From an uncultured Bacilli bacterium (GTDB lineage Bacteria > Bacillota_I > Bacilli_A > RF39 > UBA660): a stretch of 33,516 bases of DNA. The stretch is from contig CANQST010000009.1 of the NCBI GenBank assembly GCA_947626595.1, forward strand, positions 1 to 33,516. Reading direction: 5' to 3'. The translations under genes were made by a program, and so were the position numbers. Below the pieces are notes generated by a model. It saw only the letters and a program-made list of their open reading frames with translations, was not told where the DNA came from and searched no databases. Within the stretch, counting starts at the first letter, position 1; each line of letters starts with the position of its first letter. Positions 12,953-20,800 of the stretch are shown piece after piece.

Positions 12953-13525
12953 CTATACTTTTTCTATTTCTAAAAGAAAATCTTTTATTTTATCTAAATC
13001 TACATCATTTCCAATCAAGAAACCATTTAATAATAACTTATAACAAGAATTCCTTCTAATTCCTCTACTTTCTAAATAGAATATATCCTCATCCCTAAAC
13101 TTTCCAATATAAGCCGCATGATTACTATCAACATCATAATTATCAATAATTAAATTAGGTAGAATACTACTTTTACCATCACTCATATTAATAATTTGAT
13201 TATCTTGATTACATATACATTTAGAACTATCCTTTAAAACAATACCATCTACTTTAAAAGAAAAGACATTATCTTTAACATTAACTCCATGATTAAATAC
13301 TTCACTATGAGTATTACTCTTATTATGAATAACTTTAATATTAAAATAATTATCGTTATAATTTATACCACTATAGTAATAATATAAATTTATATCTTCC
13401 TTATCTAAAGTAATTTCTACATTAGAACTACTATTAATAGAAAAATGATAAATAATTGTATCTTCTTTTAGACTATAGTTATAATCTTTATTATCTTTAT
13501 CTACTATATATAATATTTTACTCAT
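12953..13525 (-). CDS. sufD: short SufD-like protein
   Basis: The 190-aa product resembles only the C-terminal part of SufD, the subunit that pairs with SufB and SufC: LPNLIIDNYDVDSNHAAYIGKF contains the conserved His of SufD, and DEDIFYLESRGIRRNSCYKLLLNGFL is the shared SufB/SufD C-terminal helix region. The family is usually 400-450 aa, so about half, including the N-terminal helical domain and much of the beta-helix, is missing. No stop or frameshift scar is seen: it has its own ATG (13525) with AGGA upstream and fits snugly between sufC (8-bp overlap) and sufS. It looks like a miniaturised rather than broken gene. Confidence 0.8.
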   Translation of the reverse strand: MSKILYIVDKDNKDYNYSLKEDTIIYHFSINSSSNVEITLDKEDINLYYYYSGINYNDNYFNIKVIHNKSNTHSEVFNHGVNVKDNVFSFKVDGIVLKDSSKCICNQDNQIINMSDGKSSILPNLIIDNYDVDSNHAAYIGKFRDEDIFYLESRGIRRNSCYKLLLNGFLIGNDVDLDKIKDFLLEIEKV

Positions 13526-14282
13526 TTCTATCATTTCCTGTCATAATATTAACCCCAGTAAAGCCCTCTTTTTCTATTTCAAAAGCTAACGTTTCATTAC
13601 CTGTCTTTAGAATTTTCTTATCCTTTAATATATGAACAAAGTCTACTTTAATATACTCTAATATTCTAGGATAATGAGTAATAATTAAAAGAGATGTAGT
13701 TGGATTATCTTTTATATAATCATTAATATTTTTACAAACTACTCTTAAACTATCAACATCAAGTCCAGAGTCCAACTCGTCTAAAATAATAAACTTTGGT
13801 TTTAATAATTTTAATTGTAAAATCTCATTCTTCTTCTTTTCTCCTCCACTAAAACCTAAATTTAAAGAACGATGTAACATACTATTATCTAGACTTACTT
13901 CTTCCATAGATTTTTCCATATCTTTAATAAAAGTATATAGATTAACTTTTTCCCCTGTAACTTCACCCAAAGCTGTCCTTAAAAATTCACTATTAGAAAC
14001 TCCCTCAATAACTGTAGGGTCTTGCATACAAAGAAATATTCCCTTCCTAGCTCTTTCGGAAACATCTAAGTCTAAAATACTTTCATTATCAAATAAAATA
14101 TCTCCATTAACTACTTCATATTTATAGTGTCCCATAATAGCTTTTGCTAAAGTACTCTTTCCTGTTCCATTAGGGCCCATTAAAACATGAACTTCACCAT
14201 CATTTATTTTAAGAGAAAAGTCTTCTAAAATATTTTCTTCTTCTCCCTTAACTCTACAACTTAAATTCTTTATTTCTAACAT
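13518..14282 (-). CDS. sufC: Fe-S assembly ATPase SufC
   Basis: A 254-aa ABC-type ATPase of the SufBCD complex, soluble, driving rearrangement of the scaffold. Walker A GPNGTGKST (residues 36-44), Q-loop in LCMQDPTVIEGVSN, signature GFSGGEKKKNEI, Walker B FIILDELDSGLDVDSLR and switch His in LLIITHYPRILEYI. First gene of the operon sufC-D-S-U-unknown-B. ATG at 14282 with GGGGATG upstream. Confidence 0.96.
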   Translation of the reverse strand: MLEIKNLSCRVKGEEENILEDFSLKINDGEVHVLMGPNGTGKSTLAKAIMGHYKYEVVNGDILFDNESILDLDVSERARKGIFLCMQDPTVIEGVSNSEFLRTALGEVTGEKVNLYTFIKDMEKSMEEVSLDNSMLHRSLNLGFSGGEKKKNEILQLKLLKPKFIILDELDSGLDVDSLRVVCKNINDYIKDNPTTSLLIITHYPRILEYIKVDFVHILKDKKILKTGNETLAFEIEKEGFTGVNIMTGNDRNE

Positions 14283-14312
14283 AAAAACATCCCCATTTAT
14301 AAACTACTAATT

Positions 14313-14341
14313 ATTTTACCACAAAAAAACTATTTTAACAA
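14313..14341 (-). promoter_or_regulatory. sigma-A promoter of the suf operon
   Basis: TTGTTA (14341-14336), 17-nt spacer, TAAAAT (14318-14313). Its -35 sits in the T-run of the preceding terminator. No IscR-like or other operator is evident. Confidence 0.65.
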
Positions 14342-14367
14342 AAAAAAGATACCAAAATGGCATCTTT
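14338..14367 (-). terminator. intrinsic terminator of the proline-rich protein gene
   Basis: AAAGATGCC (14367-14359) pairs with GGTATCTTT (14353-14345, one G-U), 5-nt loop, then a run of T on the minus strand. Confidence 0.8.
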
Positions 14368-16291
14368 AAGCACTTCTTCTAAAATCCATACTATCTTCAT
14401 CTACTAAAGAGTTAGCATCAGCAATCAACTTAAGTAATTCTTCCTTACTAGTAGCACTAGGTTTTAATGAAGAAATTTCCTTTTCTTGGTCTTTTATCTT
14501 CTTAGTTTGCTCTTCAATTCTATCGTCTAACTCATGATTTCTATTTTCTAGTTTAGAAACTATCGTTTCATAATTTCTTATTTTATTATTTAAAAATCTA
14601 ATTTCGTCTTCCAAGCTTCTATTCTTTTTACTTAAATCATTACCACTTCTACGTAACCTAGCAATACTCTTTTCATAATCAAGTATCTTATTATTTTGCT
14701 TTTTATTTAGACTAATCAAATTAGACATAGACTTAGTTACATCGTCAATAATATTCATATTCTTAGAAAGTCTTTCTTCTTCATAGTCCATATCAATTCT
14801 ATCTAAATTAAGTAGTGAGTCACCAAACAAATCTCTATCAGAAAAATCAGTATTATAATCTTCATGATCAAAATCTCTCATTGGTATTTCTTCCTCTTCT
14901 TCCCTATCTAAATCTTTTTCTTCTTCAATATTCTTATCTTCTTCTTTTTCTTCTAAATCCTTAGCAAAAGATATTTCTAAATCTTGATTATTATCAGTGT
15001 TTTCTACTTCTTCAACTGGTTTTTCTTCTTTTTCAACTTCACCAACAACTTTCGCAACATCTTCAGCATCTAGTAACTTACCAGTTGGCTCATCAACAGA
15101 TATATTATCTAATAAATTATCTTCATTTTCTTCTTTTACTTCTTCTACAGCTTCCTCTTTTTCAGCCGGTTTTTCTTCCTTTTCCTCCTCTACCTCAGGA
15201 ACAATAGGAATTTCTATCGTCTTTTCTTCTTCTACAGTAACTGGCACTTCCTCTTTTGCTTCTTCTACTGGAGGTGCGATAGTTTCAGGTGCAACTGGCT
15301 CTGGAGTAACTGGCGGAACAACCGGTGGTGCGATTGGTGCTACCTCTACCGGAGGCTTTACTTCCTCTACTGGTGGTTTTACTTCCGGAACTGGTGGCGC
15401 AATAGGAGTAGCTTCCACTGGTTTTGCCGGTGCTACTGGCTCTACAGGTAATGCTGGTTCTTCCTTTGGAGGAGCTACTGGTGCAACTGGAGCAGGTACC
15501 GGAGGTACTGGTGGAACTACTGGTGTTGGTGGAACTGGCGGAACAACCGGTGGCGCAACAGGCGCTGGTGCAGTAGGCATATGCTTGCCAACCAAAGGTG
15601 GCTCTACAGCCGTTGCCTTATAAGTCATTTTCTCATTAATAGTATCTTCAAGTTTTCCTCCAACTTCCTTCGCAACTTCCTCAACCTTTATATTTTCTTG
15701 ATTGTTCTCCGCAACAACCTTCTCAGGGAAAATAGAATACTCTACAATCTCAGAGTCCACAGTATTCTTACTAAAATATATCTTTTTAGAATTCATTCCA
15801 ATAAAACTAAAATACTCATCATTAATTAAATTTTTACCATCATAATCGAAAATAGAAGCTTCTGAAAATTGGTCATTAAAGACAAACCTTCCCTCATTTT
15901 CCATCTTCAACATTAATCTATCTTTTATAGTTGCAGGAGTTGTAACTAATTTAGTTGCGGCATCAGGTATATTCTTTAAGCCAATACTTTCTAATACATT
16001 CTTAGAAATAGGTACTGCTCTTTCTACTAATAGAATATTATTACCTAAATTCTTTATCATTTTATTTTCTAACGGAATTACTACTTTCCCATCACGTGTT
16101 ATAACACCCGCATGAGTTGCCTTAACAGTTGGATCAACTGCTTCTACTAGTGCAGTAGATGCAATTATATTGCCATTTGAAAGAGGCTTATTATCCAAGA
16201 AATAATATTGTTTCCCATCTTCCGTAATTCCATAATTACAAATTAAGTCAGACCTATCTTTATATCTAACTACTCCTTGCTGTATCTGCAT
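14366..16291 (-). CDS. large protein with Pro-rich spacer, acidic region and C-terminal coiled coil
   Basis: I do not recognise this 641-aa protein. In order: residues 1-200 form a beta-rich domain with pieces such as RDGKVVIPLENK and EASIFDYDGKNLIND that resemble degenerate WG-type repeats; 235-360 is a Pro/Val/Ala spacer (PPV, APV, KPP units); 360-500 is strongly acidic (Glu runs, GTGKLLD-like insert); 520-615 is a predicted coiled coil with heptad-like spacing and Asn/Arg/Glu richness; the tail ends DFRRSA. There is no signal peptide or membrane segment, so it should be cytosolic, perhaps scaffold-like. ATG at 16291 has GTAGGTGG upstream. Monocistronic: own promoter and terminator. Lies beside, but not in, the secretion operon. 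Confidence 0.8.
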   Translation of the reverse strand: MQIQQGVVRYKDRSDLICNYGITEDGKQYYFLDNKPLSNGNIIASTALVEAVDPTVKATHAGVITRDGKVVIPLENKMIKNLGNNILLVERAVPISKNVLESIGLKNIPDAATKLVTTPATIKDRLMLKMENEGRFVFNDQFSEASIFDYDGKNLINDEYFSFIGMNSKKIYFSKNTVDSEIVEYSIFPEKVVAENNQENIKVEEVAKEVGGKLEDTINEKMTYKATAVEPPLVGKHMPTAPAPVAPPVVPPVPPTPVVPPVPPVPAPVAPVAPPKEEPALPVEPVAPAKPVEATPIAPPVPEVKPPVEEVKPPVEVAPIAPPVVPPVTPEPVAPETIAPPVEEAKEEVPVTVEEEKTIEIPIVPEVEEEKEEKPAEKEEAVEEVKEENEDNLLDNISVDEPTGKLLDAEDVAKVVGEVEKEEKPVEEVENTDNNQDLEISFAKDLEEKEEDKNIEEEKDLDREEEEEIPMRDFDHEDYNTDFSDRDLFGDSLLNLDRIDMDYEEERLSKNMNIIDDVTKSMSNLISLNKKQNNKILDYEKSIARLRRSGNDLSKKNRSLEDEIRFLNNKIRNYETIVSKLENRNHELDDRIEEQTKKIKDQEKEISSLKPSATSKEELLKLIADANSLVDEDSMDFRRSA

Positions 16292-16330
16292 ACTAACCAC
16301 CTACTATTCTTTTACTATAATTCACTCTAT

Positions 16331-16359
16331 ATGATACCATATTTATTAACACAAAACAA
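16331..16359 (-). promoter_or_regulatory. sigma-A promoter of the proline-rich protein gene
   Basis: TTGTTT (16359-16354), 17-nt spacer, TATCAT (16336-16331). Confidence 0.6.
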
Positions 16360-16376
16360 CTATTTTTAAAAAAAAT

Positions 16377-16405
16377 TTGCAACTTCCCATAAATTAAGAT
16401 ACAAT
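16377..16405 (+). promoter_or_regulatory. sigma-A promoter of the single-span protein gene
   Basis: TTGCAA (16377-16382), 17-nt spacer, TACAAT (16400-16405); ribosome site GGAGGT follows at 16412. Back-to-back with the promoter at 16331-16359. Confidence 0.65.
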
Positions 16406-16423
16406 TTAATTGGAGGTATAATT

Positions 16424-17170
16424 ATGCGTGAAGATAAAAAATTAACTTTAAAAATGGCTTTATTATTTCTAGTAGTATTCGTTTTCTTTGGAGTAATAAT
16501 AGTAAAAGAAAAATTTGAAATAATATTTATCCCTAAAGTAGAAAAAATTTTTGATACTTACCTAAAAGATAATTATATGAGTATATATTCTTCTATTAAG
16601 AAAAATAAAGTTACTTATAAAAATGATGTTTTTACTGTAAAAATATCTTCATCTAAGAATAAAAATCATTACTTTTACTTAACCTATTCCAATAAGAAAG
16701 TAAAAGATACTTATGAAAAAGACTATATTGAAGGAAATTCACTATTAAATCACATATCTTCCTCTTTAGAAAAAGAAATTCTTAACAAAACTAATGAAAA
16801 AGTAGAAGTATCTATTGATAAGAAATTAAATAACTTTACCGAAACTATTCAAGATAAACTTATTAATGAAAGTAATTATTCTACCCTAAAAATATATAGT
16901 ATAAAGAAAGAAATAATCATACCCACTCTTAAAGAAAAAGATATAACTAAAGCTATCTTATCTTTTACAAATAATCTAAAAGAAAATAATATTACTCCTA
17001 AAGAAATAAACTTTTATCTTACTAGTGAAGAAGACTTAACTAAGACTTTAGTTATTTATAATATCAAAGAAGAAAATGAAGAAATTATATCTCAAATAGT
17101 AAAGGATATCTTAAGTAAAAACAATTCTTCCTTATTAAAAGAAAACAACATAAAATATAAATATATCTAA
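16424..17170 (+). CDS. unrecognised single-span membrane protein
   Basis: A 248-aa protein with a short basic N-terminus (MREDKKLTLK), one hydrophobic helix (residues 11-29) and a long Lys/Asn/Ile-rich remainder expected outside the membrane, or the helix may serve as an uncleaved signal. The rest shows alternating beta and helix character with no motif I can name. ATG at 16424 is preceded by TTGGAGGT. One of the few plus-strand genes; it converges on the secretion operon and shares a two-way terminator with it. Confidence 0.75.
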   Translation: MREDKKLTLKMALLFLVVFVFFGVIIVKEKFEIIFIPKVEKIFDTYLKDNYMSIYSSIKKNKVTYKNDVFTVKISSSKNKNHYFYLTYSNKKVKDTYEKDYIEGNSLLNHISSSLEKEILNKTNEKVEVSIDKKLNNFTETIQDKLINESNYSTLKIYSIKKEIIIPTLKEKDITKAILSFTNNLKENNITPKEINFYLTSEEDLTKTLVIYNIKEENEEIISQIVKDILSKNNSSLLKENNIKYKYI

Positions 17171-17198
17171 AAAAGCTTACCCATAAAGGCAAGCTTTT
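17171..17198. terminator. bidirectional terminator
   Basis: AAAAGCTT (17171-17178) pairs with AAGCTTTT (17191-17198), extended by CC/GG across one A-C mismatch. Read on the minus strand it ends in six T (AAGCTTTTTT), on the plus strand in TTTT. Serves the converging genes on both sides. Confidence 0.75.
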
Positions 17199-17415
17199 AC
17201 TTATTTCTTTTAGCTAATTCTTCTAAAGCTTTATCAGCATCTCTATTTATTTCTAGCGTTGTATCTAAATACTTAGAATAACCCTCTACTGTTGCGACAA
17301 AGTCTTCTAATTCCTGAAGATTTTTATCCTTAATCAACTCACTTATAGTAGATGCTTCTTTCTTTAAAGCATTACTAATCTTTTCTACTTCTTCGTATTT
17401 TAATTCTCCTATCAT
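17197..17415 (-). CDS. small helical protein, last gene of the type VII secretion locus
   Basis: A 72-aa, wholly helical and charged protein (VEKISNALKKEAS..., LQELEDFVATVEGYSKYL...). It has the size and two-helix character of WXG100-like proteins but no Trp at all. The start overlaps the stop of the preceding gene as TAATG with GGAGG upstream, so it is translated with the WXG-like gene and may be its heterodimer partner or chaperone. That is inference from position. Confidence 0.7.
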   Translation of the reverse strand: MIGELKYEEVEKISNALKKEASTISELIKDKNLQELEDFVATVEGYSKYLDTTLEINRDADKALEELAKRNK

Positions 17416-17603
17416 TAGATTTCCTCCACATCTTTAGAAGGCATCTTTTTAAAACTATCGGCATACTTAACCACAACAGATTTATACTCTTCTATACTCT
17501 CAATATAATTATGATTATCCTGATCATTCCATTTGCTCTTCATAATATTTAAATACTCATAAATCTTATTAATTGCCTGAACATAATACTTATACTCTTG
17601 CAT
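17415..17603 (-). CDS. WXG100-like small secreted protein candidate
   Basis: A 62-aa protein predicted as a helical hairpin: helix 1 YVQAINKIYEYLNIMKSKW, turn with WNDQDN, helix 2 IESIEEYKSVVVKYADSFKKM. Trp sits exactly where the WxG turn of EsxA-type proteins lies, with Asp in place of Gly (W-N-D). At 62 aa it is far shorter than the usual ~100. Located after yukD-like and essC genes, where Esx substrates are encoded. AGGAGGGG lies 5-6 nt before ATG. No YxxxD/E export signal can be assigned with certainty, although YADSF in helix 2 approaches it. Confidence 0.65.
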   Translation of the reverse strand: MQEYKYYVQAINKIYEYLNIMKSKWNDQDNHNYIESIEEYKSVVVKYADSFKKMPSKDVEEI

Positions 17604-17611
17604 AACCCCTC

Positions 17612-17869
17612 CTATATTAAGATAATTCTAGAACCATTCTGCATACTGGTTTCTCTAATTGTCTTATTAACATCATATATCTCACCAGTTTCTTTACTAT
17701 AAAAGTTCGTATCTTCCTTAGAAACATAAGCATTATCAGTAATTTCACCAAGAGCCTCTTCAATTAAACTTTTAATAGTACCAACCGTCTTATTAATAGG
17801 AATATACAAATCATATGACTTTTCTATTAAAGGAATTTCTAACTCTATTAATATTTTATTCTTATTCAT
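17612..17869 (-). CDS. YukD/EsaB-like ubiquitin-fold protein
   Basis: An 85-aa protein with the YukD ubiquitin-like pattern: ILIELEIPLIEKSYDLYIPINKTVGTIKSLI at the start (beta-beta-alpha) and the end SMQNGSRIILI matching the family's GxxLILI terminus. YukD/EsaB is a cytosolic accessory factor of the Firmicutes type VII (WXG100) secretion system. ATG at 17869 has AGGAGGG upstream, 8 bp after essC. Confidence 0.85.
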   Translation of the reverse strand: MNKNKILIELEIPLIEKSYDLYIPINKTVGTIKSLIEEALGEITDNAYVSKEDTNFYSKETGEIYDVNKTIRETSMQNGSRIILI

Positions 17870-17877
17870 AGACCCTC

Positions 17878-20800
17878 CTATTCATTAGCAAGTAACTTAA
17901 TAACATAAGCTTTACCCTTTATAACAATATAACCAAAATTAGGCGCAAGCTCTGCTCTTAGAAGTCTTGCTGAAGTAGTAACCTTTAACGTAAATTGATT
18001 ACTTATACCATTACCAATCCAAATACCTTCAGAAAGATCAGCATTATCCTTAAACCAAGCTTCAAATGCTAAGCCCTTAATATTATCAATACTATCAGCT
18101 ACTAAGAAAGTTATATTACCAACATCTTTAGCGCTAGAAAGCAAAGTAGTTAACTTAGATTTTTCAATAGTACTTAACTTATTGAGTAAAGAATTAATAC
18201 CAAGTATCATACAAACAACATTAGTATTTGATTTAGACACTTTCTCTGCTTCATAAAAAGCATTTAACTTATCAAATCCCTCATAACAAGTATCAGTAGA
18301 ATAAACTACATTGTTAGAATTAACATCACTTAAGATACTATTACTATCTAAAATAACACACTTCGTATTAGGAACCTGAGTAATGACATTACTAAGTCCC
18401 TTAAAGAAATCTACCTCTGTAGAAATATCTTCACCAGTTATTGTATACATATATTTATTTTGTAAGTTAACTGTCGCAATTTCTAAAGAATCTTTTTCAA
18501 TACCAAATGGAATAGTTGAAAGATTACCAAGAACATCTCTTACAGAGTCAAAATTAACAACTTCTGGTAAAATAGGAATTCTCTTAGCTTTATAATCACA
18601 TATAACATTTAACTTATTACCTATTACCTTAATATAATCAATCATTTTCTCTTCAGCATAAGGATAAGCCGTTTGAAATTCATAAATACTATCTAAAGAA
18701 ATAAGTCCACGTCCAAACACTTTAGATGGCTCTTTTTTACGAACACCTGGTAAAACAGAACTATAATCAGATGGATCATTAAACTGTAAAACTAAATTCT
18801 GTTTGAAATTTTGTCTTAAACGATATCTTACAGTATTTGGACCATTCGTTGTAAATATGAAAACTACTCCATATTTTAAACAATCTCTTGTTAACTGACC
18901 AATTAATTCTTCATAATCACTATATGTTTCTATGAAAGCTTCCACATTATTAATGACAATAATTATCATTGGAATTTGCTTTCCTCCATGATTTATATAA
19001 AAATCATAAGAACCATTATAATCAACAAATAGCTTTTTACGTTCGTCAATTATATTTTGAATCATTCTAAATAAATTAGTAATCTTTTCTGCTTCAGTTG
19101 ATAATATTACTTCCCCCACATGTGGCGAATTTCTAAACATAGTTAATGTCTCGGCCCCAAAATCTAATATATAAAAATTTACTTCTTTAGAATCATGAGT
19201 TGTAACTGTTGAATAAATTATACTAGTAAGCATCAATTCCTTACCACTACCAGCTGAACCAAAAATAATAGTATTTCCATCTTGTGAAAGTGGTAAAGTT
19301 AAAGCATTTTGCTTTTGATTATCTGGATCATCATATTCACCAATTACTGGATTAATAACATTTTTCTGAGTTACATACTGATATTTTTCTTTTATCTTAT
19401 CAACATAAACAAAATCAGGTATTCTATCAAGCCAAAGTTGTGGAATAGATATATTTTCTTCTCTCGCCTCATCCACAATATACTTAATAATATTAGTAAT
19501 TTCTTCACCCTTAGATTGAACTATTACTTCACTAGTTTTAGTATCAAGTGACTTTATATAATTACCTACATTATCAATAATATTAATTGACTGATCAACT
19601 TTTTTCTTTCTCTTTTCCGTAGGATAATACTGAGCTCCAGCCCAAGCAGCTTGACCCATCGCAAATAACTCATTATAACCTACTTGTAGATAGAAACGAC
19701 CAGGGTTTTTTAAAGATGCCGCATCCGGTACTTTAATCATATCCATACTATCTGATTTATCTTGAACTTTTAAACAAACCCTAAACTTAGAGTTAGACCA
19801 TATTTGGTCATTAACTACACCACTTGGTTTTTGAGTTGCTAATATCAAGTGAACACCTAACGAACGACCAATACGAGCTGTTGAAATAAGCTGTTCCATA
19901 AATTCAGGTCTTTGGTCCTTCAACTCCGCAAACTCATCAGATATTATAAACAAATGAGAAATTGGCTTGTCAACTAAACCTTTTCTAAATAAACTTTGAT
20001 ACTTATAAATATCAATAGTACTCTCGTCAAGCTTATCCCTTGCTTCATTAAACATTCTTTGTCTTTTTCTTAACTCACTTTGAATAGAAGCAAGTGACCT
20101 ATTCATTTCAACTGTATCCAAGTTTGTAATAGTACCAGCTAGATGTGGCAACTTCATACCCGTTTCCTTATTTTGGAAAACACCAGCTAAACCTCCACCT
20201 TTATAATCGATTAAAACGAAAGATACTTCATAAGGATGGTAATTTAACGCCATAGATAAAACATAACTAATAATAAATTCAGATTTACCAGAACCTGTCA
20301 TACCCGCAATTAAGCCATGTGGTCCATGAGCCTTTTCATGTAAATCCAACTTAAATAATTCTCTCGATTTATCAACACCAACTGGAGCTTGAAGTGACTT
20401 AGTTGGGTCATTTTGTTTCCATCTATTTAAAATATTTAACTGGTCAACCATACCAACATTATACATTTCCAAGAAACTTAAACCCTGTGGCAATGACCTA
20501 TTCTCCTTCGCAATATCAATTGGAATATTAGCAAGTATCTTACAACACTCATAAATATTTAAAGTAGGATCATAATCCGCCACAAATTCCTTTTGCTTAT
20601 TAGAAACCAATTCATTTTCAAATACTCCTGATGTCTTATCACCTATACTTATAAATGTTTTACATTCATTAGGAAGATTAATAAGTCTTGGACTAATAAC
20701 AATTAAACTAAAACCATAATTAATCTCCATTTCACAAACATCCTTTAAGATATCTAAATCTCTTAAAGTTTTATAATCATCAGTAAAAATTACAAAATAA

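Noticed and set aside
14997-15623. 208-codon plus-strand frame, Ser/Thr/Gly-rich
   Set aside because: It is the antisense of the Pro/Glu-rich part of the large protein; such repetitive codons leave the opposite strand open. No ribosome site or promoter.
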